Positions 53,398-60,198 of a stretch of 64,000 nucleotides of DNA are shown piece by piece. Position numbers and translations under genes: made by a program. The notes under the pieces are model-generated. The model worked only from the letters and a program-made list of their open reading frames with translations. It was not told the DNA's origin and made no database searches. This DNA comes from Paludibacter sp. Lineage in GTDB: Bacteria > Bacteroidota > Bacteroidia > Bacteroidales > Paludibacteraceae. Positions within the stretch are counted from its first letter, which is position 1, and each line of letters begins with the position of its first letter. The stretch covers positions 1 through 64,000 of the forward strand of contig JARLGX010000031.1 in NCBI GenBank assembly GCA_031292575.1, given 5' to 3'.

Positions 53398-54030
53398 CTA
53401 CAGCACGTAGCTGCTAATTTCGTCGCTCCAAATGCGTGAAGGGTCACTACCTGCACCTGCTACTCTGTAATTATATAGCTTACCGCTGATTAGTCCGTCC
53501 ATCACGAGTTTGCTTTTGGTGCTGGTTCTTTGAATCCACACGCTGTTGGGGGTAACCGGCAATTCCATGTATTCAAATTCATAGAAATCGGCATTAGATA
53601 CCACATTGCAACTTAATATCATGCTGCCTTTGTTGGTTCCCGGCTTTACACTAAATCCGATTGGTTTGGCTAATTGGCCTATCGTTGCCGGTTTTTTATT
53701 TACATCAAAGCCACTGCTCAGAATTCTGGCTTCATCACCGTTGCTGGTGGTTTGCACATAGTCGGCCAACTGTTTGAGTAGCACAGTTAATGCTGCCCGC
53801 AGGTTGTTTTTAATTACCGTATCGGCTTTTGAACCATACTCTACTTTTCCCAATGCAACAATATATTCATTGTTAGCATCCGTCACATCCTTCAGCAGTG
53901 GAATGGGAGTTGCAAATGCCGCATTATCGGTCATCTCTCCAACAATAAAATTAGTCTTACTACTCAAACCGGCATCGGTGTATTTACCGGTTGAAAAATC
54001 TTTCGAAACTTTTGAATTTCCCATTAGCAT
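53398..54030 (-). CDS. hypothetical protein with fibronectin-III-like C-terminus
   Basis: A 210-residue protein without signal peptide. Residues about 40-110 form a helical region (EYIVALGKVEYGSKADTVIKNN, then LKQLADYV). Residues about 120-210 look like a fibronectin type III domain: SVKPGTNKGSMILSCNVVSNADFYEFEYM, then LVMDGLISGKLYNYRVAGAG and a WSDEIS end. Such helix-plus-FN3 proteins occur in Bacteroidota as unnamed families; a structural role is plausible. A 24-codon frame precedes it by 34 bp. Confidence 0.65.
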   Translation of the reverse strand: MLMGNSKVSKDFSTGKYTDAGLSSKTNFIVGEMTDNAAFATPIPLLKDVTDANNEYIVALGKVEYGSKADTVIKNNLRAALTVLLKQLADYVQTTSNGDEARILSSGFDVNKKPATIGQLAKPIGFSVKPGTNKGSMILSCNVVSNADFYEFEYMELPVTPNSVWIQRTSTKSKLVMDGLISGKLYNYRVAGAGSDPSRIWSDEISSYVL

Positions 54031-54064
54031 ACATTTTTTAATAATTAAACCTTACTTTAAATCG

Positions 54065-54139
54065 CTATTTTTCTTCTACTCCGTTTTCAACAAGGAGTTT
54101 ATTGTCTGTTGTTTGTACCAATAGAGTTTGTATATCCAT
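54065..54139 (-). CDS. possible 24-residue small ORF upstream of the FN3-like gene
   Basis: On the minus strand ATG at 54139 begins a frame MDIQTLLVQTTDNKLLVENG..., ending at TAG 54065-54067. It lies on the same strand 34 bp before the FN3-like gene. The residue mix is protein-like, but no homology or start signal supports it, so it may be chance. Confidence 0.3.
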   Translation of the reverse strand: MDIQTLLVQTTDNKLLVENGVEEK

Positions 54140-54315
54140 TTTAAACGTATCACCAATTAGCACCTCATTGCAAATGAGGGAAAGGATGTTCAAAAACCAC
54201 ATTTCAATTAATTATCGTTTCTGACACAGTTTGTTAGGCATTATATAAGTTACAATCCTTATAATTTCGAATTCCAAGATAGTAGACGTTTTTTTTCTGA
54301 AATTTTTTCTGTTAA

Positions 54316-54413
54316 GACCTCCAAACCCCCAAATGGGGGCTCAAGAGTGATTCTAAGAAAAGAATATTTTACATACTTGGTCTTAAAGCCCCCATTTGGG
54401 GGTTTGGGGGGTC
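54316..54413. repeat. G/C-rich inverted repeat flanking 45 bp
   Basis: GACCTCCAAACCCCCAAATG and its continuation GGGGCT (54316-54341) are mirrored at 54387-54413, with one indel. Each arm is itself a palindrome (CCCCCAAATGGGGG, CCCCCATTTGGGGG). The 45 bp between show no coding sense. Confidence 0.8.
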
Positions 54414-54460
54414 AATAAAAAACTAACTTATATAATCTCTATTGAATAGACCCAACTACA

Positions 54461-54649
54461 TTTCAACTTTCATCCATTTTGTGTCAACTTTCCCCAAAGT
54501 TGTTCTAACTTTCATCCGTTTTACTTCAACTTTCCCCAAAGTTGCTTCAACTTTCATCCGTTTTGTGTCAACTTTCCCCAAAGTTGTTCCAATTTTCATC
54601 CGTTTTACTTCAACTTTCCCCAAAGTTGCTTCAACTTTCATCCATTTTA
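54461..54649. repeat. 42-bp tandem array, 4.5 units, each with a hairpin
   Basis: Units start at 54461, 54503, 54545, 54587 and 54629 (partial). Every full unit ends with CAACTTT-CCCC-AAAGTTG, a perfect 7-bp hairpin, and contains CAACTTTCATCCGTTTT. Units alternate GTGTC and ACTTC, giving an 84-bp higher order. Since 42 is a multiple of 3, frames on both strands stay open (14-residue repeats); I do not call them genes. Confidence 0.9.
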
Positions 54650-55053
54650 AGCTTACATATTGGGAATTTGGAAGAACCCGGGATAATTGTATCAGTAAAT
54701 AACCGCTTAATAAGTCACTTAGGTATTTTTATACAGCAAATTGCTTTTGGTTGATTTCGAATAGCTGTCCTTACGCTGACGTTTAAAAACTAAGTGGGAT
54801 ATTTTCGATATACAAAGAGCGTTGTTGTTGAAAACGATGCAAAGGAATAGAACATTCTTATCTAAAAAAACTACGCATACGTGGGAAAATGCAGGTTAAA
54901 TTATTAAAGTTTTTTAAAAATGTTTCTTTGTTAATAAATTATTGTTTCTTTTGCATTTCGATTTTTACATTAACATTGCAGCAAGGCAACTGAAAACAAC
55001 TTGCCTCTACTAAGAAATCCATTTCTATCTTAAATTTAAATCTGTTTTTAAGT

Positions 55054-55833
55054 ATGTATCACAATCCATCCATTCAACTTCTGATTCGTCAACTTGTAAG
55101 TATTGTTTCCGGTTTGAACCTGACTGTTTCAACCCGCATGGCCGCCGATTTTAAATTAATTTTACAGCACTATATCACGCACAGGTCATCGTTGGCAAAA
55201 TTCAGCACCACTTTATTTGATTTAAAAGATCAGCAACTGGTGCTGCACAATTCATTTTTTACTCAATACTTTCATAGTCCGTTGCTCAACTCCGCCATCC
55301 AAAATAATTTTGAACGTCTTATCAGCTTTACATGCCCCTTAAATATTGCTTTTTGTTTGCAAACCGAAATAATCATGATGAATCACCTGAGAAAACTCAC
55401 CACAGAGCAACTTCGGAATTATGAAGTCAGGTATATCCGAAATTTACTGGAAAAGGATGGGCTGTATCATTCGTATGTGATCTACATACAGGTGTATAAG
55501 TTTGATGAGTTTGGCCGTCCGTGGATTTTGAAAATTGAAACTACCCGCACCGAGGTAACTACCCTGCCTGAATTCCACTGGTTCAGTCATTCGACTGAGG
55601 GTTATACCGAAGAGCATGCCTATTCATTGCATTTACAAAAACTGAAGTTTACTGAGAAGGAAAAAACAGTACTCGAATTATTAGTCAAAAATAAAACCAT
55701 GGGTACTATTGGACGAATTATGAAAAAAAGTCCGGATACCATACAATCATACTATAAAACGCTGGAACAGAAAATGAATGTCGTTTCAGTTCAGGAAGTA
55801 AGGGAAATTGGACATATTCTGGGATATTGCTAG
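55054..55833 (+). CDS. LuxR-type transcriptional regulator with unknown N-terminal domain
   Basis: A 259-residue protein. Residues about 195-255 are a LuxR-type HTH (KLKFTEKEKTVLELLVKNKTMGTIG, then KKSPDTIQSYYKTLEQKMNV). The first ~190 residues resemble no domain I know; they look mixed alpha/beta, with a PAS-like core possible (SYVIYIQVYKFDEFGRPWILKIE). No membrane segment or receiver Asp motif is visible. It stands alone beside the repeat region. Similar LuxR proteins with sensory N-termini are frequent in Bacteroidota. Confidence 0.75.
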   Translation: MYHNPSIQLLIRQLVSIVSGLNLTVSTRMAADFKLILQHYITHRSSLAKFSTTLFDLKDQQLVLHNSFFTQYFHSPLLNSAIQNNFERLISFTCPLNIAFCLQTEIIMMNHLRKLTTEQLRNYEVRYIRNLLEKDGLYHSYVIYIQVYKFDEFGRPWILKIETTRTEVTTLPEFHWFSHSTEGYTEEHAYSLHLQKLKFTEKEKTVLELLVKNKTMGTIGRIMKKSPDTIQSYYKTLEQKMNVVSVQEVREIGHILGYC

Positions 55834-56278
55834 AATAATAAACCCTGCATTCGCTGGCAGGTAAGTAAGTGGAACAAAATGATGTCTTATAATTCTATTT
55901 ATAAAAAAACGAGAATAGAACGCTGATTTACGCTGATATAGCAGATTTTAAAACCGATTTAATTTAAGTACGTTGATCTTCGATTCGACAAGTCGAAATG
56001 ATTTCCATGTATTTCCTATCTAATCAGTTATGCTTGCATGGCCATAATCAGTTTTAAATCTGTTTAATTATTACCGGCGAATAACCACGTTCTATTTTTA
56101 TTGCAGTTTAAGCGGAAAGGCGTACTGATACCTATGGTATTCATGATATTAGGTGTGATATTTGTAATTGTCGGTAAACTTTGGCTACTGTGAGTTATTC
56201 CTGATATCTATAAAACCGATCAATGCATTGTTTTTTACAAAGATTTCATAACTTTGGCACAAAATTAAAAATGCTATT
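55834..56278. other. intergenic region with imperfect inverted repeat and a gene remnant
   Basis: AATAGAACG near 55915 and CGTTCTATT near 56089 bracket about 180 bp; CAGATTTTAAAACCGATT and AATCAGTTTTAAATCTG inside are complementary with small gaps. The outline suggests a decayed MITE-like element. After it, 56101-56193 reads as 30 codons encoding one membrane helix (KGVLIPMVFMILGVIFVIVG) up to a stop, with only a TTG start: a possible gene remnant. Confidence 0.45.
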
Positions 56279-57544
56279 ATGGAAATACTGTCGCAAATTC
56301 CCAAAGAACTCACTGAATTTTTATTAGTGGTGCTTTTCTCGCTGCTGATTGGGCTTGAGCAAAGAAGACTTCATATCGATTTAGCATTTGAATCGCTGTT
56401 CGGTACAGATCGAACGATAGTACTTATAAGCATATTGGGTTTTATGCTTTATACTGTGATGCCTGTTTCGATGGGACTTTTTGTAGGTGGAGGAGTCATC
56501 ATCTCTGCACTTTTGGGAGTGTATTATTACAATAAAATCAAGCTGCAAAATAAATGGGGTTTTACATCCATTGTTATTGCACTTATTGCTTATTGCCTTA
56601 CACCACTGGTTGACCGTCAGCCAATGTGGTTGGTAATGCTGGTTGTGGTAACTACTTTAATCGTTGTAGAAATTAAAGAAAGTCTTTTCAACTTCACGAA
56701 GAAATTCGATAGAAATGAATTCACGTTGCTGGCTAAATTTATAATAATAGCGGGAATAATTCTACCCTTACTACCTCACGATATACTTTCAAAAACTATC
56801 AATATTTCACCCTACCAAATTTGGGTATCTATTGTTGCTGTTACCGGCATTTCTTACTTCAGTTATTTACTCCGGAAATTTGTGTTCCCTAATTCGGGTA
56901 TAATTTTATCTGCTATTTTAGGCGGATTATACAGCAGCACAGCTACTACTATTATTCTTGCCCGTAAAAGTAAAGAAGAAAGCAATGATTTAAAAATCGT
57001 ATCAGGGATTTTTGGTGCAACGGGTATGATGTACGTCCGGATTTTGATACTTGCCTGGATTTTCAATCAAGAAGTTGCATTGGTATTGCTGCCTTATTTC
57101 TTAATTTTTGTTGTGGTTACTGCTGCTATCATTTTTGCTTTGAATATAAAGAACAAAAAGACTGTTAACGACCCCGTTGTTGAAAACACTACAAAAAATC
57201 CATTGGAATTTAAAACAGCACTCATCTTTGGACTATTGTTTGGTTTTTTTGCCATTGTTACTAATTTGGTTGTTACAAATTATGGAAATATTGGTGTAAA
57301 TATTCTTTCATTTATTGTGGGCGTAACTGATATTGATCCTTACATTTTAAATCTTTTTCAGCATGTTAGCGGAAATCTACAAGTCGGCACTATTGCAAAT
57401 GCCACAATAATTGCCACGGCAAGTAACAGCGTTATAAAAATGATTTACACACTCATTTTGGGAAATAAATCCATTAAGAGGAAAATTATTTTTGGCTTTT
57501 CAGCTCTTATAATTGTCAGTATAGCATCAACCTTCTTTTTGTAA
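56279..57544 (+). CDS. MgtC/SapB and DUF4010 membrane protein
   Basis: A 421-residue membrane protein with about 12 helices. The N-terminal third (LVVLFSLLIGLEQRR...FGTDRTIVLISILGFMLY) is the MgtC/SapB domain, with a normal GLEQ/ER motif. The rest is DUF4010 (GGLYSSTATTIILARKSKE, FGATGMMYVRILILAW). Such proteins are often annotated as Mg2+ transporters, but transport has not been shown for the type. It lies upstream of the second arsenic block, on the same strand, with no shared promoter evident. Confidence 0.85.
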   Translation: MEILSQIPKELTEFLLVVLFSLLIGLEQRRLHIDLAFESLFGTDRTIVLISILGFMLYTVMPVSMGLFVGGGVIISALLGVYYYNKIKLQNKWGFTSIVIALIAYCLTPLVDRQPMWLVMLVVVTTLIVVEIKESLFNFTKKFDRNEFTLLAKFIIIAGIILPLLPHDILSKTINISPYQIWVSIVAVTGISYFSYLLRKFVFPNSGIILSAILGGLYSSTATTIILARKSKEESNDLKIVSGIFGATGMMYVRILILAWIFNQEVALVLLPYFLIFVVVTAAIIFALNIKNKKTVNDPVVENTTKNPLEFKTALIFGLLFGFFAIVTNLVVTNYGNIGVNILSFIVGVTDIDPYILNLFQHVSGNLQVGTIANATIIATASNSVIKMIYTLILGNKSIKRKIIFGFSALIIVSIASTFFL

Positions 57545-57616
57545 CGCAACTGAAATATGAGTTATAATTCTAGTTTTATTTTAGAATAAATGATTAAAAA
57601 GATTTTTTTATCAAAA

Positions 57617-57642
57617 TTTATGTCGTATGTTTGCGACATAAA
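57617..57642 (+). promoter_or_regulatory. operator and -7 box of the second arsR
   Basis: TTTATGTCG-TATGTTTG-CGACATAAA: 9-bp arms enclose an 8-nt spacer that is a perfect TAnnTTTG -7 box. This is the same geometry as the arsR operator at 47048, with different arms. It fixes the start of the second ArsR at 57653, since a longer frame would include the promoter. Confidence 0.75.
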
Positions 57643-57652
57643 ACAAAGCATC

Positions 57653-58015
57653 ATGAGAAAACCGGAAGTTTTTGATAAAGAGTTACAAGAGTTAGCCAAA
57701 TTTGCTAAAGTTATATCACATCCAGCCAGGTTGGCGATTCTAAAATACTTGGCTGAAACAAAAACTTGTATTTCGGGAGATATTTCCGATAAGTTGCCAC
57801 TGAGTAGAACTACCGTGTCGCAACATTTAAAAGAGTTGCGCGATCTGGGATTGATTCATGGTGAGATAGATGGACTTAAAATCAATTATTGCTTGTGCAG
57901 TTCTTCAATTAACGAGTACTTAGATAAGTTCGATCGGTTTTTCGCTGAAATAAAATCTACTGAAATCAGTTGCGAAACTCCTGTTAATCTTCAAATCAAC
58001 TCATTTTCAAATTAA
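57653..58015 (+). CDS. arsR: ArsR-family repressor (second copy)
   Basis: A 120-residue winged-helix metalloregulator: LAKFAKVISHPARLAILKYLA and the recognition helix SRTTVSQHLKELRDLGLI. Candidate As(III) thiols are the Cys in KTCISGDI, the CLC pair in INYCLCSSS, and SCETP near the end. The start is placed at MRKPEVFDKEL because the operator/-7 box lies upstream of it. The last codons (QINSFSN) fall in the CATTTTCAAAT repeat found between other ars genes. First gene of the arsC-arsN2-acr3 operon. Confidence 0.92.
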   Translation: MRKPEVFDKELQELAKFAKVISHPARLAILKYLAETKTCISGDISDKLPLSRTTVSQHLKELRDLGLIHGEIDGLKINYCLCSSSINEYLDKFDRFFAEIKSTEISCETPVNLQINSFSN

Positions 58016-58021
58016 ATAAAT

Positions 58022-58447
58022 ATGAAAGTATTAATTCTTTGTACAGGTAATAGTTGCCGTAGTCAAATGGCACATGGTTTTTTAAAATCGTTCGACCCAA
58101 CAATCACTGTTTGTTCTGCCGGTACACAAGCTTCGGGCAAACTGAATCAAAAAGCCGTTGCCGCCATGAAAGAAGCCGGTATAGATATTAGCCATCATAC
58201 TTCTGATTCGGTAGAGAAATATCTTGGAGAAGCTTGGGATTACGTAATAACCGTTTGTGGTGGAGCTAACGAGGCTTGTCCGGCGTTTATCGGAAAAGTA
58301 AAACACCGCTTGCACATTGGGTTTGATGACCCAAGTCACGCTGTAGGAACAGATGAATTTATATGGAGTGAATTTATAAGAGTCCGTGACGAAATAAAAG
58401 ACGGGTTTTATAAATTTTATATCGAACAAATCAAACCCCAACTATGA
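58022..58447 (+). CDS. arsC: arsenate reductase, thioredoxin-coupled (LMW-phosphatase type)
   Basis: A 141-residue ArsC of the S. aureus pI258 type. The P-loop CTGNSCRS holds nucleophile Cys7 and Arg13; the shuttle cysteines Cys79 and Cys86 lie in VCGGANEACP; the DDPSHA loop supplies the acid. It reduces As(V) to As(III), regenerated by thioredoxin (trxA is at 42948). It lies 6 bp after arsR and overlaps the next gene by 4 bp. Confidence 0.95.
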   Translation: MKVLILCTGNSCRSQMAHGFLKSFDPTITVCSAGTQASGKLNQKAVAAMKEAGIDISHHTSDSVEKYLGEAWDYVITVCGGANEACPAFIGKVKHRLHIGFDDPSHAVGTDEFIWSEFIRVRDEIKDGFYKFYIEQIKPQL

Positions 58448-59028
58448 TATCAGAAGATGAAAAGAAACTGCTTCATGAAAGATACGCTGAACTTGCAAAG
58501 AAAAGCTTGATCAGAACACAGTATTCGTGTGGAGGAAATTCAACGGGCATAGATGAACCGGATTACGTTCCTATTGTTCCAGAAGTTCCTTTTGAAAAAA
58601 ATATTTTATATACAATAGCCCGTGAAGAAGACATGAAGGCTATCATTGAATTGCTCAAAACAAACAACCTTCCTACAACTGACCTGAATACTGGACAGAG
58701 AACATTTATTGTCGCTCTTTCTGACGGAAAAGTAATTGGTTGTGTGGCACTGGAGAGTTACAACGATGCAGGTCTGCTTCGATCACTCGTCGTAAACAAT
58801 GATTTTCGCGCTAAAAGTATCGGTCAAAAGCTCGTGTTTGAGGCCGAAGTACTGAATAACAAATTAAAAAATCTTTATCTTCTCACTACCACTGCTGCCG
58901 GATTTTTTCTAAAAATAGGTTGGAAAAACACTGAACGTACTTCTGTACCCGAAAGTATTGCTCGTTCTGACGAGTTTGCATCAATTTGTCCATCAACTGC
59001 TATTTGCATGACTAAACCTTTAGAATAA
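58444..59028 (+). CDS. arsN2: ArsN2-type acetyltransferase with ArsM-like N-terminal segment
   Basis: A 194-residue protein. Residues about 55-194 are a GNAT acetyltransferase of the ArsN2 group, with [21 protein letters not shown], the acetyl-CoA loop [10 protein letters not shown], and the hallmark [17 protein letters not shown]. Residues 1-50 ([13 protein letters not shown]...SCGGNSTG) resemble the first helix and Cys-Gly loop of arsenite methyltransferase ArsM, but the methyltransferase domain is missing. The role of ArsN2 is not settled. Overlaps arsC as ATGA and ends 7 bp before acr3. Confidence 0.85.
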   Translation: MISEDEKKLLHERYAELAKKSLIRTQYSCGGNSTGIDEPDYVPIVPEVPFEKNILYTIAREEDMKAIIELLKTNNLPTTDLNTGQRTFIVALSDGKVIGCVALESYNDAGLLRSLVVNNDFRAKSIGQKLVFEAEVLNNKLKNLYLLTTTAAGFFLKIGWKNTERTSVPESIARSDEFASICPSTAICMTKPLE

Positions 59029-59035
59029 GATTTTT

Positions 59036-60079
59036 ATGAAAACCCGTCTCAAATTTCTCGACCGCTATCTCACTCTTTGGATTTTTATTGCCATGTTTCT
59101 TGGTGTATTTGCAGGATGGGTAAGTCCCAATGTTGCTACTTTCTGGAATAGTATGTCATCGGGAACAACAAATATACCAATCGCCATTGGGTTAATAATT
59201 ATGATGTATCCACCATTGGCGAAAGTCAAATACGAAGAACTTGGCGATGTTTTCAAAAACACCAAAATACTTGGTTTGTCATTGGTACAGAACTGGATTA
59301 TCGGACCCGTATTGATGTTTTTTTTGGCAATCGTCTTTCTGCAATTCAATATTGATTATATGTACGGATTGATTCTGATTGGATTAGCCCGATGCATTGC
59401 AATGGTTATTGTTTGGAATGATTTGGCAAAAGGCGACCGTCAATATGCTGCCGGTTTAGTTGCGTTCAATTCTATTTTTCAGGTATTACTTTTTTCGGTG
59501 TATGCTTATGTTTTCATTGCTGTATTGCCAAGCTGGTTCGGACTTCCGGTAAACGATTCAGTGGCAAAAATAACCCTGAGCGCCATTGCTAAAAGTGTAT
59601 TTATTTATTTGGGCATTCCCATGATTTCAGGCTTTCTGACACGGTTTATTTTAATTCGTGTCAAGACCAACGTTTGGTACGAAACGAAGTTTGTTCCCAA
59701 AATCTCACCGCTTACCCTTATTGCATTACTATTTACAATTATAGTTATGTTTTCCCTCAAAGGCGAATACATCGTGAAAATTCCGTTTGACGTTTTGCGA
59801 ATTGCCATTCCGTTGGTTATTTACTTTGTGGTGATGTTTGTGTTTTCGTTCTTTATGAGCAAAAAGATGGGTGCAACCTACGAACAATCAACGACACTTT
59901 CATTCACAGCAGCCAGCAATAATTTCGAATTGGCCATTGCCGTTGCAATTGCTATTTTTGGTATTAATTCGGGTGAAGCTTTTACGGCAGTTATTGGCCC
60001 GTTAGTTGAAGTTCCTGTAATGATTGGGTTGGTAAATGTTGCTCTATGGTTCAAAAAAACGCGGTTTAAAATTCAATGA
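59036..60079 (+). CDS. arsB: Acr3 arsenite efflux permease
   Basis: A 347-residue inner-membrane arsenite exporter of the ACR3 family (bile/arsenite/riboflavin superfamily) with ten helices. The conserved [16 protein letters not shown] carries Cys120, equivalent to the essential Cys of characterised Acr3, and the [17 protein letters not shown] helix holds the conserved Glu. It should expel As(III) produced by ArsC. Last gene of the arsR-arsC-arsN2-acr3 operon; often labelled arsB in Bacteroidota, though it is Acr3. Confidence 0.95.
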   Translation: MKTRLKFLDRYLTLWIFIAMFLGVFAGWVSPNVATFWNSMSSGTTNIPIAIGLIIMMYPPLAKVKYEELGDVFKNTKILGLSLVQNWIIGPVLMFFLAIVFLQFNIDYMYGLILIGLARCIAMVIVWNDLAKGDRQYAAGLVAFNSIFQVLLFSVYAYVFIAVLPSWFGLPVNDSVAKITLSAIAKSVFIYLGIPMISGFLTRFILIRVKTNVWYETKFVPKISPLTLIALLFTIIVMFSLKGEYIVKIPFDVLRIAIPLVIYFVVMFVFSFFMSKKMGATYEQSTTLSFTAASNNFELAIAVAIAIFGINSGEAFTAVIGPLVEVPVMIGLVNVALWFKKTRFKIQ

Positions 60080-60198
60080 AATTTGGAGTTTTAATTTTTT
60101 CAACAAGTACCGCAAACGATTATAAACATGAATGGACTTCCGTTAAATTTATCCAATTTGATAATAATGGCATCCTGATTTGCTTAGAGAAAGCTCGT

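Larger units (their letters stand above)
54140..55053. other. repeat-rich intergenic region
   Basis: Almost 0.9 kb without a convincing gene. It contains the G/C-rich inverted repeat (54316-54413), the 42-bp tandem array (54461-54649), and the promoter region of the LuxR-type gene, where no clear TAnnTTTG is found. Confidence 0.5.

Noticed and set aside
54461-54649. CRISPR array
   Set aside because: The units abut without unique spacers, the variation alternates between two forms, and no cas gene is in the window.
54442-54702. Open frames on both strands across the 42-bp array (86 and 61 codons)
   Set aside because: The unit length is a multiple of three and lacks stops, so all such frames stay open by construction; no start signal or homology supports translation.
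57590-57652. N-terminal extension of the second ArsR
   Set aside because: The segment contains the operator and -7 box; homologous ArsR begins near MRKPEVF.
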